Assembly: GCA_948470475.1 (NCBI GenBank)
Contig: OX419338.1
Location: 29,216,548-29,280,547, forward strand
DNA from: Galaxea fascicularis
Taxonomy: Eukaryota > Cnidaria > Anthozoa > Scleractinia > Euphylliidae
Direction of reading: 5' to 3'
Length of the DNA stretch: 64,000 bases
Made by a program: the position numbers and the translations under genes. The notes beneath the pieces are model-generated. The model saw only the letters and a list, made by a program, of their open reading frames with translations, ran no database searches and was not told the origin of the DNA. Below are positions 44,241-57,140 of the stretch, one piece after another; the stretch's first letter is position 1, and each line of letters opens with the position of its first letter.

Positions 44241-44349
44241 TCGAAAAAAGGACCCTTTTATACGCTTACTAATTAACGACCTTTTGTTTTGATGAGGTGT
44301 AAATAGGTGTCAGGTAAAAGGCCGCCATAATCACGGTTTAAAAGAGACG

Positions 44350-44676
44350 TTGAGTCATATTTTTGCGAAACCTAAGGATCCTGTGTTGAAAGAACAACGA
44401 ACTGACGCTGTCTATTCTATTCCATGCAATGACTGTGATCATGAGTACATCGGACAGACCAAGCGTCAGCTTGGTACACGTTTAAAAGAGCATCAAAAAG
44501 CAGTTTTTCTTTGCAAAAATGAAAACTCCGCTCTGTCGGAGCATGCTTGCCAAACCAACCATACAATAGCGTGGGATAATTCCAAAATTATCACCACTAA
44601 CCGGCGGTACCATCAACGGCTTTGTTTGGAACCTTGGCACATCAACTCCGCCCACGCTCACGCCCACGAATTGTAA
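44350..44676 (+). CDS. GIY-YIG endonuclease domain of a Penelope-like element
   Basis: 108-residue frame with VYSIPCNDCDHEYIGQTKRQ followed by LGTRLKEHQKAV, then HACQTNHTIAW. This contains the VY..C..C...YIGQT.R.L..R..EH core of the GIY-YIG endonuclease found at the C-terminus of Penelope-like retroelement proteins, including the Cys pair of the zinc-finger-like insert. The upstream reverse transcriptase is missing, so this is a truncated copy. Confidence 0.8.
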   Translation: MSHIFAKPKDPVLKEQRTDAVYSIPCNDCDHEYIGQTKRQLGTRLKEHQKAVFLCKNENSALSEHACQTNHTIAWDNSKIITTNRRYHQRLCLEPWHINSAHAHAHEL

Positions 44677-45579
44677 CTTTTTAAGTTACTTTCATCAATT
44701 TTCAAACCAGAGTAGCATCAAACCATGTCTAACTACTATATTATTAATCATTCTAGGTTCAATCATCATAAAAACTCTTTTTCCATCGTTGGGGCTAAAA
44801 TCTGGATCAGCATTCCCGAAAGCTATCGAAGACTACCGAAGCACATATTTAAAAAGAAAATTCAAGCATTACTATTTGTAACTTTAGAAACTCTGGACAG
44901 TTATGCTGACACTAGCACTTTTATTTCTGAAATAAAAAATACATCGTAATTATAATTCAATCATAACTTCTAATATTTTTCTCCACTTTTTATCACTTTT
45001 TTCCTCTCTTGACAAATAATGTATTGTGTCTCCTAGCTCTAATCTAATCGCCATCAAAATTTTGTTTTGACCAAGGTGAAACTATTTGGCTTATTTACCA
45101 ATTGACAAAACAGTGAATGATGATATCTAACTCTTAGAAAATTGATGACTAAGGATCTTGTTTCTTGGAAGGGCTGAAAATATGTCAAAGTACCCAGTAT
45201 GTCCCTGATCTCCATAGCAGCATTGTGCCTTCCCCTGGCTCATTTTACATATGTACAATTTTTTTTATAAAAGGCAAACTATCAAATAGTGTCAAATGGG
45301 TCAGTAAATGTTTTTAGAAGAATCCCTTTAATAAGGTCTTAAAAGACCTATGCTAGAAAAATAATCCCATTATGGCATTTGAGTCTCACTCCTACTACAT
45401 CCATTAATGTTACTTAGCAATTAAGCATACAATTATGCAAATTATGCTCAATTGCAGGTCTAATATATTCACTCGTGGTCAAGTTAAATAGTGTGGACAG
45501 CTTGATTTCAGCAATATGTCTGGGAGGGAGGAGGACCTGGATAGAGGCTGCAATCTTGTTAACCTTTGAACCCTTAGAT

Positions 45580-46018
45580 GAGGGGCCGTAAGGGGGTTTC
45601 TCGTGAAATGGGATCGCATGTTTTTATTTTCCGTGATCCGTTATCATAAAATAATATTATCCGTGAACTGTGAATGATATGCTTGTCGTGACACGTGAAA
45701 GCAAAAGGTTATTTTTCGTAAATCGTGAAACTTGACCAGAAATCTGCACTTTTTTCTGTGAAAATGGACCTGCCATACAAAAGAGTCTGCAAAAAAGATT
45801 TTTTTGGGATGTTCTCAAATTGCGTGAGTTAAATACGTGACGGACTTGACAACCGATAATAAAGATAATAAAACAAATACAACAAGCAGTCACTTTGAGG
45901 ACCTTTGATGATGTTATTTTCCGTGAACTGCGAAACTCGAAAAGTAATTATCATGATTCGTGATTTGCCATCTTTAATAGCCGTGAACTGTGCGCAGGAC
46001 CCCCCCTTACGGCCCCTC
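45580..46018. mobile_element. 439-bp MITE with GAGGGGCCGTAAGGGGG ends
   Basis: TIR GAGGGGCCGTAAGGGGG at the left and near-complement at the right. Flanks TTAGAT (45574-45579) and TTGGAT (46019-46024) may be a 6-bp duplication with one change. The interior repeats CCGTGAACTG/CCGTGATCCG. It interrupts a TTAACC..-type repeat that continues at 46020-46200. Confidence 0.65.
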
Positions 46019-46956
46019 TTGGATCAAATTAATTTTGCGTCTACACATTTCTCATAGTAGTAAGGAGAAATTAAATTATCAAGCAAATAATTCATCTTCT
46101 GTAATCCTTTCCATAGTTATTGTGATGACTGTTTTATAGTCTTTATAAAGCATTGATGTTACAAGGAGAAATTGAATGCTGATCACTCTTTGGGTTTTAC
46201 AGGTCAAGGTACTAATAATGGAGGAAATCAAACCTAATTAATTAATCTTAAATTCTATCTTTTTAAATTATTTGGAGTTATTTTGGGCTCTCTGATAAGA
46301 ACTGGCTTGAACAATAAATTCGTAACTTAACAACTGAGTGGAAATTAGCTTCAAACACAGACACTACAAATGAATAATCTGCCAATAGGAATGAAAGACA
46401 TTCTTGGTACTTCTTTTGGGTAAAAAAAAAAAAACATTCGACCCACCCCACGGTTCACAAGATTAATAGTTTTTAACAATAAAGCTCATTAAAGAAGGAA
46501 AGTTATTGGGGGTATCATCTTTTCACACTTCGTTGACTACAGAAAAGGTAATGCTATGAAGAAGAGTGTTGTACAGTTGCTGTGAGTGCCCAAGCAATCC
46601 TACATCTGGCCTGAACAAGGCTTGATGGGTGGTGCAATAAGGACAAACTGGTGAAGCCTAGTTTCTAAAGGTAGCAGTTAAGGGTTTTGTGATGAACTGT
46701 ATATTGTTGTTTGCGCCTTGTGTTGAAATCTAGCAAGTTGTAAAATGCTCTAAACCCCACTACCTGAAATGGGCGGAGCCATAAAAGAGCAGTTTGGCAC
46801 ACAGTTTGGTCTTCTGTCTTGTTACACATAGTGTTGCTCAAACAGTGTTTGTAAGAGTTGTCACCACCATCCCCTCCCCCCCCCCCCACCCTTCCCCTTC
46901 CCAAATAATGAGAAGTCACATAAACACAGCAGGCAAAGACAATATCTTAGTTTAGT

Positions 46957-46962
46957 TTTATT
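46957..46962 (-). terminator. DDOST poly(A) signal
   Basis: AATAAA on the minus strand (TTTATT on plus), 66 bases past the DDOST stop codon, giving a short 3' UTR. Confidence 0.7.
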
Positions 46963-47027
46963 CATAAAAAAAAGCAATTCTACAAACAGAGCTAAATTAA
47001 GGCATATTCCAGCCTGCTAGAGCAGGG

Positions 47028-50000
47028 TTATTCTGCCTTGCTTTTTCCTTCATCTCTGTGATGCAGGAACACCAAGCTGAAGACAAACAACCCTAACATC
47101 ATGGAAAATGCGCTAGCATAGTAGGGATAGGCAGATGGGATGAACCGCTCATACTGAGTATGCTCTCTGGGACGCACAGACACCTGAAATCAGAATGATG
47201 GGAAAGCAAACCTTGTCAGTACTGGCATACAATTCTGTGGCATATGCATACAGTGCAGTTACAGTAGGGTGTGGATCCCAACAATGGTCAGAGGTCTGAC
47301 CTCACCAATGCAACCAAAAGGAACTCCTATGAGATACTGAAGGATGTAAATGGACACAAAACAGCTGGGATAACAGAGTGTTGCCATAAAAAGATTCAAA
47401 GAATATTGCGGACCAACCATTGCTTATTTCTTTTTGTTGTGGCATTTTAATCAAACCATGACTGACAAGATCCAGGTAAAAAAATAATGCCAAGTGATTG
47501 GCTTTGGCTGTTTGAAAGGATAGACATTAGTGTATGTTTTGGCGTGAGGTCACATTTATTGTAAATGAACCGTGACAGGTCATGTTCCAAAACTATATGA
47601 AAATTGCAAAATAATAATAATTATTGCTCTCTTAGGGGCTCTGGTCTTAATCAATGCCCAGAGAACAGAGCAGGCAGCTGGGCATAGAGCAACAATGATG
47701 GACATCCTCAAGGGGATCTGTATGACTGACCAAAGTTAAAATTTAAGCAAAATGTTTTGCAAGCACCTGAGTTTTGCTGTGCAGATAGGTGTAACCCACA
47801 CGACTGTATTCCACCTTAAACTGGAACACACCATACACATCAGGGAGCTTGAACTTCGCAACGAAAAGACCATCTGCAAACAAAGTTAATTAAATATCAA
47901 TAATAATAATAACAATACATGTATAAACTATACTTCGTATACTCTTATCCTTTAGCAGAATTTATAGCTACCTTGAGCCTCACAGTAGTAGCAACACTAC
48001 AACTGTAAAATAGTTAACACAGCATCTATTTAAATGTTCTCAAATCACAGCCAAGAAAAGACTTAATAATGTTGACAGTTCTGATGCTTGTCAGCCATCT
48101 TTATCAAAACTTGAAAATCGTCAAAGGTGTCAGAAGCCTTAAATAGGCCCCTCCGCAAACCAGCGGGGAGAGGGATGGTGTCTGTAGACTGACTTTGCAT
48201 GTTTATTGCAATAATTAACAACTTCAGAAGCCTATTCAAGGCTTCTCACACCTTTGACAATTTTCAAGTTTTTGATAGAGATGGCTGACAGTCATTGAAA
48301 CTGTCAGCATCATTAAGACTATTCTTGGCTTTGTTTTGAGAACATTTAAATTACTGTTATTGTTACCTTTCAAAAAAGGTTTTCTGAAATCCTAAAATAA
48401 TTATTATTTTAGGATTTCGCCTCGAGGACTGAAGGTGAGAGGTGGCAACTTTCTTCTGTAGTCTGAAATCTTAGATCCTAAGTTACTTTAGGACGGTGCA
48501 GTCCTGAAGACGTTAACAATTAGACGAAACTCTACTGTATATTTAAACCAAAAACAACATGAAACAATTTCAAACCATTTGATTTGTTCAGGGTGATCCT
48601 GATGAATGGGTCGATCCTAAAGAACTCCAGCTGCACATCAGTCCCATCAAAGGCTTCCCAGTTTCCATTCACAAGCTCTTCAATCCTGATGCTGTACACC
48701 TGAGGAGATTAAAACATGACATAACAATTGGGCTGTTACCGTACTGTGGTAAGTAAGGAGGAAACAATCCATGTGCAGTACAACAGTTTGAAGCAAACAT
48801 ATTGATGAAAGGGGGCTAGGAGTACAGAATTAAATAAATAAATAACGGACAATAAATATATTATATTAGTGATTTGGGAGAGATTTCTGGATATTAATCA
48901 GTAATCAATCCAATTAACTCTTTAACCCCTAAGCTCAAACTTTGAATTCTCATTACCAGTAGTAGGGAAGTAATAACTGTATGACTTGTATGGTTCTGTC
49001 CAATCAAGATGAACACATCTCAGCTTAATGAAACAATCAGAATTCAGACAAGATTCATGCAACTGGCACAAAGTGTATGCACTTGCAAATGGGAACAATA
49101 GCAACCCAAATTCTTCAAACAAATCTCTGAAAGGCCAGTTACCTGTGACAATCGATGGAAAACCACTATAATAATACCTGTCATCATGACTTACCACATC
49201 CTCCTCCACAGTGTATGCTACTGGGGGCATTGCCTCTCCAGCACGGTGATGTTTAACCTCTCCAACACGCAGGACACCATTCTCCTTAAACACCCACTCA
49301 CTCAGGGCAATAGCCATCTCCTGGTTTCCAGATTTAGAGTACCTAAGCATAAGTGAAAGGTAGTAACACTCTTTCAGCCACCTTCTATTGTTAATTGACC
49401 TACTGAAGACCTTTTCAAAAGTGGCCATCTGGAGACTATGGTCCTCATACCACTTACAATGTCATTGCTTTAACCAACTGAGGGCATTTGATAACAAAAC
49501 AGAAAAGAAGCAGACAGAAATTGCCAAATGCAACGTCAATGACCACAGAAAAAATAAATGTAAAAAGCAGACTTTTCGGTGCCATCATGATACGCCATTA
49601 TCAAGACAAGTAACAAACTATGCAAGGTACATATATGTAAGTTTCAAGTCTCTAAATTTGCATGCTACAGGTGTATTAAGAGGTCTCATAAGTTTTCTTT
49701 AAACATTTTAGCACAGTTTGCACATTTAATTTGAAGCTTGTGAGGAGACAATCAAATCTGTTGCTGCATTTTGCAAGCATACAAAACTAATAATAATAAC
49801 AATAACAATCACCAATCACCATTACCATTATTATTGTCATGATTATTATGCATGCTGCAAGCTACCTCTGCACCTTTCCAATTTCTTGGGACACTACATT
49901 ATACTGACATTTGAAATACTTACTGCTTAGAACCAGCTTTTGCACTCTGTATTGGCCTGTTGAAGTATCTGCAGCAGAACAAAATTCTCTTATTTCAAGG

Positions 50001-50142
50001 CATCAGTGCACAGGAGGAATTCATTTCACTGCACATATTAGAGATGTTTAGATTTGAGTACAAGTACGACCGGATAAAGGGGGTAGTTTCTAAACAAACT
50101 GTGGTGCTGTGTAAGTGGGGGAGTTGTAAACAAGAATTTGGT

Positions 50143-50176
<34 letters not shown>

Positions 50177-53100
50177 TGTACAGGGATTCTTACTTTAAAA
50201 AGCTGATGTTTCGAGCATTAGCCCTTTCTCAGAGCAAATCAAGGAATTATGGGTTGTGTGTGAGACAAAGGAAAATTAAAATAAAACTGGTTTGAAAATT
50301 TTCAAACCAAGGAAAAATTTGAACCACAACATGCACATGTACATTATCACTAACTATTATGGTTCCAGCAAAATTCAAGATGGTTCACTGAGTTTGAAGA
50401 GGAGATCAAAAAGAAGGACAGTATGTTGAGGTATTGCTCAAGTAACTATGAATCAAGATGAAAAAACCAAGACCATCCGATACATACTCATCACTGAAGA
50501 AATCCAATGATCCTGAAAACACAACTCTGGCATTGTTCCTGGCTTGAAGTCCAGCAATCAATAAAGTGCTCTTGCCGACAGCATGGGGATACTGAGGAAA
50601 AGATAATGGCTAGCATCAGTTATGTGGTCAGGAGTTTTCTTTTTCATTGTTTTTGGTTCAAAATTTGTTGTAAAAAATTTCTTGTGGTTTTGAATATTGT
50701 GTATGTCCCAATCAGGAAAGAAGGGGTTTATGCACGCAATGCTGGCACCTGCCATTACAGAGGCCAAAGGATGTTCAATGAAATCTGCTTGTGACAGACT
50801 TCTTAACTAATGTCTGCACTGGGAAGAGTTTTTGAGATGATCACAATAAATATTTTGTTTGTTTGAGACTGGGCATTGCTAGATGAAATAGCAAATTCAA
50901 TTTGTCCATTTAAAGTGAATGCAAAAACAACCACAACAACTGTAACAATCAAAGCTCTTTCTTCTGAAAACCTGGGAGGCAACACTATTGATAAAAAGAT
51001 ATGGCATCTGCAAAAAGGAAGGAAGCATCCTCTTTAACCACAATCTTTCATTAAAAATTTAAGCCAGAACCTACCTCGGAGATTTTTACATCAGGGTAGT
51101 AAGAGTAAGCTGTAGATGAGGCTGTCAAAACCTCCAGTACCAGAGGATTATCAGGATCAGCAGTCATTCTACCAAAATGAAGCACCAGAACATGGCAAAG
51201 TTTTAACCCTTTAGCCCTGACAGTGACCAGAGTGTACTTTCCCCTTACATTATCACCAATTCAGCTAACACACAGGTTATGAGAATAAAGGAAATGATCA
51301 TTAAAATATGAAATGTCTTGACTATGCTAATTTACTTGATTATTTCTGTGGTTCATGATGACTTGACAAACAGCAATAGGAAATTACGATGAGAGGCAGA
51401 GAATTATGGCTATCAATGTTTGCCCTTTAATGTTTGACATACAAGAAAAAAATTAAAAAACTACTTCCAACCAAGCAAAATGAGCTACAGATGCTACCTG
51501 CTGGAACTGCAGTGATGCTCGACAGTTTACTGCCATAGATTATTAGAGGTAAATATCAAGACCGTTTGAAGTCGGAGCATACATTTCAACCTACCCAACT
51601 CCTTGGAACAGCAAAGGGCTTGTAACTCGGTGACCAGTAATGGTGTTGGCCTTGATCACATTCGAGGGCTCAGCAACTATCAGGGTATGCTACAGGGAAA
51701 AATGAAACCAAGTGTTTGAGCAGAAAAAATACACAACAATTTGAGGTTCAATGAAAAATCAAGTACCTTAGTTGCATAACAAATCAAAAATGTGACAAAA
51801 GAGAATGATTCCTTAAAGAAAATTATAAACCTGCCACAAAGATGTGATGTGCATGTAATGTGACAGTGCAAATCGATAATACTGTAGTAAAAGAAACACA
51901 CTACTCTAACCAGATACATTGTAAATATTGTTACTGCCAATAAACAGAGCCATCACTAATTTTTGAAGTCGATGGGGATATACGAAAAATAGCCAGGGAT
52001 TAAAGTTGCTGTAGTGGAGTCAGCATGCTGGTTTTATATCAAAGTAGCCAGAGATATACACTAAAAAAAAGGAAAATTCCTAGACCTTGGCCCATAATGA
52101 CAGCCCTGAAAAATGGGAAGGAATGACACTACCGGTATATGTAAATCTAACATTTAGAACTATTTGTTTGTGCCCAAATGCATCCTCCTTTCTTGCCAGT
52201 AGTTAAGAAGGAATACTGATTGTATTCAGTATACAATGTAGGTAGATACAAAACACCAACAAATTGAGTGTTTTATGTTTATGTTACAGGTTAAATTTGA
52301 TCTCAGGTCATTTTTGATTTAACCTAGGTCAAAATGAAATCCCTTTGTCTTCTCATGAATAATTAGGGTTAGGAGACAAAGGAATTTCATTTTGACCTAG
52401 GTTAAATCAAAAATGACCTGAGATCAAATTTAACCTGTAACATTTACATGAAATATGATCAACAGCACCCCTTAACCTCCCTCAATACAATGTTAACTAT
52501 CCAATTACATGTTGTGGTCACTGGATACTACAATAATACAGCTACACATTTGGATGCAAGAACTTCCATAATATAAAATTTGTAATACCAGATGTACAAT
52601 ACTGCTACTACTAGGAAACAACACTAAGCTAGGATATAACTGGCATCGTGGAAGCTACCAGCCACAGCTATAGATGAAAATGCTTGTTACCTGATCTAAG
52701 TCCGAGACATCATGGTTGATGTGATCTATAACAGAGGTCTTCTCCTCATCAAATTCCACCCCACATTCACTTCCTAGTTCACGGATAGGATCACCTGAAA
52801 AATCGGAGGTTTTGCTAATTGAAGAAAATTAAAAGGAGCGTATGTATTCTTAAGAGGCAGGTACCCCTATGATTTCTTTGCTTTGCCCTTTTCAATATCT
52901 TGGTGGCAAGATGGGCACTGTGTTCAGACCACACAGGTGTGGGTACCCAGGTCCTCGCCTCTAATAACAACCCTGGCAAAATACTTGTACAACCAAACTA
53001 AGACACCTTCAGCTGTTTAAAATCTGTCAATCAATTGAAGCGGAACTACTTAACAACTTTCTAATGAGTCCCTTTTGGAGGAGGACTCCTTTCATCCACA

Positions 53101-54710
53101 TTTCATAACTGAAATAAATTCCCAGTTAGCGAAGCTTACCAATAGCAGAGCTTGTGGCGACCAACACGTTCCCTCCTCCATCGATAAAGTCAGTAATAGC
53201 TCGTACATTCAGAGAGCCTCCAAATTCTGAAATAGTATACATTGTACAAGCTCAACATTGTAGTAATAGTATAGTTACCCATTGGCATCTGGAACTTTCG
53301 CCGAAAATCACGTTTTAAAGCTAGTCGAGTCATTTTCTTGCCACTATCTAGCAATTAGGAGCTAGAACTCACCACAAAACCCTTGACAGGTCGTGCACTA
53401 CGCGGCCTTCTGCTCCAGATGCAAAACATTAGCTTTCAGAGTACGGGCATGCGCAGAAAGCAAAAATTTCGAGATAGTTTTTGGGTTGAAAAGTGGCACA
53501 GCAGTCTTGACTTTTGCTTTTCGCTTTCTCCTCTTCCCTCTTTTCCCGTTCTTTTTGCCTCATTTTTTTTGGGCTTTTGCTGGGTATTGAGTAGGCTTTG
53601 TTTTGGTGGGAAAAGGTTCTGGAAAAGCGTTTAGGATCCTAGGATTTGATGAAAGGAAAGGTAAGTGGGTGGTGGGGGCAGATTTTTATAGGAATTTTTG
53701 CGTTCATGTGGCTTGGTTTTTTGCCTTTTTGTTTGCCCCCCCTTGACTGAATCATGCTCAATCTGGTAAGGTTTCAAAGATCTCGCTATGATAAACACAT
53801 TAGTCAACAAAACTACGCTTGACCGTTCAAACTGATGGCGTCACAGGCGGCAGAAGGCACGTCGGTCTGCCAGGGCGCATGGGGGCGCATTGGACTTAAA
53901 TGGGTTAAATGGGTTATTAGAACTACATTTTTTTACAAATTATCTCCTTAATTATTAATTATAATTATTATTAAGGCAAATTAACCCACCTTCAACTGAT
54001 GGTGAAAAAATAATGAGATGCTGATACAAGAATTCTCCATACTTCACAAGGGTGAGGCTGGCATCATCAGCAGAGCGGAAAACAAGTTCAAATCCTCTTT
54101 CTAAAGAGAAAATACGTTCTTGGCTTGATATTGACATTTATTATGTAAGCTCTTAATAAAGCAGACTCACAACAACTCTACAGTACTCGAAGTTTTTTTT
54201 TTGTTTATTATCATGTACTGTAAGCTTACATTATTTTCAAACTTTCCTTTTTATCGTATCTACTCCCCAATCCGAAGGAAGAAAGTATTCCCTCTCCATT
54301 TTTTTATAATTTCAAAATAAAATTTCAGCTTAGTTCGAGCTGAGCTTTCCTTAAAATAATTTTGCGCACACAACCCAATTTCTAAACCCACAATTTAACA
54401 ATCCTACGAGGATAAATTATTGAAAATTTACATTCCAAGTGGATAAAATAACATACTGAAATTTAAAAAAAAAACTATACTGTAAAACAGACATAAGAAG
54501 TTATGTAGCAACTCAGGCACTCATTGTTCTCTGCTTGCTCTTACCTTTTAGAGAGTTGAAAAAGATAGAGTGAGTTTCTTTTGTGTTTGCATTATCGAGA
54601 AGGACAAGGGTTTTTCCTCCTGCTTCGGTTGAACGCAAGAAAATGGCTAAAACTACCAAAGTATAAACGAAAAAGCCAGCAGATCGACACGTGTCCCTTG
54701 CAAGCGCCAT
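47028..54710 (-). CDS. DDOST: DDOST / OST48 subunit of oligosaccharyltransferase, complete
   Basis: Non-catalytic ER membrane subunit of the oligosaccharyltransferase that N-glycosylates nascent proteins. Twelve exons join in frame to 446 aa (human 456): 54545-54710, 53990-54100, 53140-53226, 52691-52794, 51595-51689, 51075-51168, 50488-50591, 49924-49968, 49195-49342, 48576-48699, 47767-47873, 47028-47183. A signal peptide ([13 protein letters not shown]) precedes [16 protein letters not shown]. Conserved blocks: [77 protein letters not shown]. The C-terminus has [19 protein letters not shown], a single membrane helix and a cytosolic tail ending KSKAE, a KxKxx ER-retrieval signal. Exon 49924-49968 is a 45-nt micro-exon; the 48576 donor is GTTTGA, weaker than usual. 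Confidence 0.97.
48030..48350. repeat. Long foldback repeat in a DDOST intron
   Basis: Arms of about 120 bp, beginning TTAAATGTTCTCAAA and ending with its complement, pair through GTCAGCCATCT and GTCAAAGGTGT with several mismatches and a roughly 70-base centre. Confidence 0.75.
52281..52443. repeat. Nearly perfect 73-bp inverted repeat in a DDOST intron
   Basis: Arm 52281-52353 (ATGTTACAGGTTAAATTTGA onward) and arm 52371-52443 are complementary with about two mismatches, separated by 17 bases. The near-identity suggests a recent origin or gene conversion. Confidence 0.9.
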
Positions 54711-56832
54711 GTTGGAAGAAAGAGAGGATGGTAGTGCCTCGTTTTCGTGCCCTACCGCGTTACAGTCCCAGTATATCGCGCGTGGAATCACGTATCGCGC
54801 GTTACTTAACGCGTGTGGCTCATTCAATCGATCCACTTTGGTGGGTACACTCCAGCGGTTTAGACCAGTCAGTTTAATCTTACTTCTTAGTTTTAAAATA
54901 TTTAAAGAGGAGATAGCTTGGCAAAAATGCTGCAAAAGGAAGGTGGAGAGAGGAAAAAGTTTCCAAAGAAGTGAAATGTGTGCTGTTACAACTCCCCTCT
55001 AGCAGTTTGGCGGATCCATTTCAACGCAGACTCATGACTTTTTATTTCAATGTGCAATCGCTATCGTTAGAATTGTAAACTTTCTAATAGGCAGAAATTC
55101 ACCATATCCACCGTAGTTTGCAAAAAATGCAAGAAACTCAAACGTTCGCTCGAGCGAACCACAGGGAAAACACCTAAGACAAATAAATGAGGATCAATTG
55201 TTCTCGCCCCTTTGACAGTTTGGTCACGGAGGACCAAATTATCCTGCCATGCCATGCTTTCCTTGCAAGACCTCGCCTATTTCTCCAGTGAATTCAAAGA
55301 TCTCAAGCCGTGAGCACCAGGCCCGTAGCAAGACTAGCAAAACCAGGGACCTCATCAAATTGGCCAAGCGAAGCTACTTACCCCCCCCCTCCCCCGCCCC
55401 CTCTCCCCAGCCGTCGCAGACGCAGACATTAGACTGCGACCAAGGCGACGACAGAGAGAACGTCAATGCAATGGGCTCGGCAGAGCAAACACACCAACTC
55501 CGCACGTTCATTGCACTTTTTGGGTACGTCTTTTTGATAACTCCACCTTTCATGGAGGACGTAAACACCAGGCGACAATTTTTTTTCTTCTTTTTAAACT
55601 TGGGACCGGTCCTTAGAATATGACTGTAGAACAGGACTCCTGCTGTAGAATAATTCGCCTACAATTTAGCGAGTTGGAAAAATCGCGATGAAGTTTTAAA
55701 GAACGCGAATTCACTTTATCGATGATATTATTGCTACCGTCACTATCGTAGTATCTTTTGTTTTTTATCGAGTAAAATGGATTTTCAACTTCCAAAAATT
55801 CTGGGATGGGGGGGGGGGTTGAGTCCCCTTGCCCCTGCCCCTGCTATGAGCCTGAGAATTATGTGACAGAAACAGCTATAGCACCCTATAGCAATGTGAA
55901 GCGAAGACAAAAATAAATCCGAAATAAAACTCACAACAAATTCATTTATTTACTTATGGGTAGCAGTTGTCAATAAGTCTTCCAAGGAGGATGACGCTTT
56001 GGAGAGCGGTTTATAAACAAAAAAATCACTTATTGACGATTAGCAAAGCCATGAGCAGGGTTCATTCTGAACTGAATGGAGACTGATAGCAAAGAGACTG
56101 ATAACAAAGGCAAATTCAGTTTAATTGAAAGCAATATACCCCCCTAGCTGAACAAGGCTTAGAGCTGCACTGCACACAAACTGTGATCAGAGATTCCGAT
56201 CGTAAACACCGAAGGTGATTTTTACAATTATAATGAACTTCAGTAATATTATAGGCATTGCTCCATTAGCTGCTTCCCTTAGCTTTTACCTTAATTCAAG
56301 TTCATACAGTAGAGGAAACCTGAGAAAATGAAGCGCTTTGAAATAACTTCCGATTGAGATCAGGCCACCAAGTGACAAGCACTCGTGGAACTTATATATG
56401 TACATGCTATAAACTCAAGTTATCATAAAACAACATTTTATGAGGTTGTCACTGCCCTGAGGCAAGAAACTCTTTGAGCGACTGTTATGATAGAGAATCC
56501 GCCAATCAGCTTTTAACTTTTGTAAGGCCGCGCTAAGTGCAGTGGAAAATAAGTTATCAGCATTTCTGGAGTTGGTTAGAAACCATGCACTGATTAGCAT
56601 GAAAGGGAATTAAAATAAGAATCGAAGTTAGGCTTCATATAAATCGTAACGCAACCCTTTAAAAACGTTCTTTTTTAATTTCAATCAAATGAAAAAAGCC
56701 TCGCGATGTAATGCTTTTATACCAACTGCATTTTTGTCCTATGCAAAGCCGGAACATGTTGTTTAACCCCCGCTGGTAAGTTAGCTCAGAAGATATTTAA
56801 GAATTCGATCTTTGCAGGAGTTTTTTTGCTGG
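54711..56832. other. Region upstream of DDOST to the second BH3-like gene
   Basis: 54720-54860 is CG-rich with repeated CGCG phrases and is the likely DDOST promoter. 55705-55855 is a repeat homologous to 20975-21110. No gene is supported. Confidence 0.4.
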
Positions 56833-56840
56833 TATAAATA
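56833..56840 (+). promoter_or_regulatory. TATA box upstream of BH3-like gene B
   Basis: TATAAATA about 300 bases before the ATG at 57141; a start site near 56865 would give a 5' UTR of about 275 bases. Confidence 0.45.
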
Positions 56841-57140
56841 AATACAGCCCGAAGAAAGAAGAGGGAAACATTACATTAAGCCATTAAAACTTGAGAGTTG
56901 AGTTCTAGAGTCTTCATCGGCCCCCCATCAATTCTATCAGCATTTTTCATTCATAGAATTCAATCGTTTTTGGAAGGGATGAAGCACCTAACTTGAAGAG
57001 CACTTTGAAGATTAACTCGCACTCTGATCAAACACCGACGAAATAAGCCAGTTCGTATTATTTCTTAGAAAAAGGCTCAAAAGAATGCAAGCTTAAAGCC
57101 TGGAAAAGAAGCGACTTGGCCAAAAATAAACACGTCAGAA

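Larger units (their letters stand above)
44086..44729 (+). mobile_element. Penelope-like element fragment with GIY-YIG endonuclease
   Basis: Flanked by a 13-bp direct repeat TAACTACTATATT (44073-44085 and 44730-44742). Inside lie long inverted repeats of about 60 bp (AGACATGGTTTGATGCTACT at 44123, complement ending 44730), a hammerhead-like sequence and a 3'-terminal endonuclease frame. The reverse transcriptase part is absent. Confidence 0.8.
43940..44949 (+). pseudogene. CR1-like LINE 3' end, split by a Penelope-like insertion
   Basis: Left part (to 44085) reads LFTSTQDTSVYNT...SSGNYYI and right part (from 44730) continues NHSRFNHHKNSFSIVGAKIW then SIPESYRRLPKHIFKKKIQ, the usual end of a CR1-like ORF2. 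The two parts are separated by the element at 44086-44729. Confidence 0.7.
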
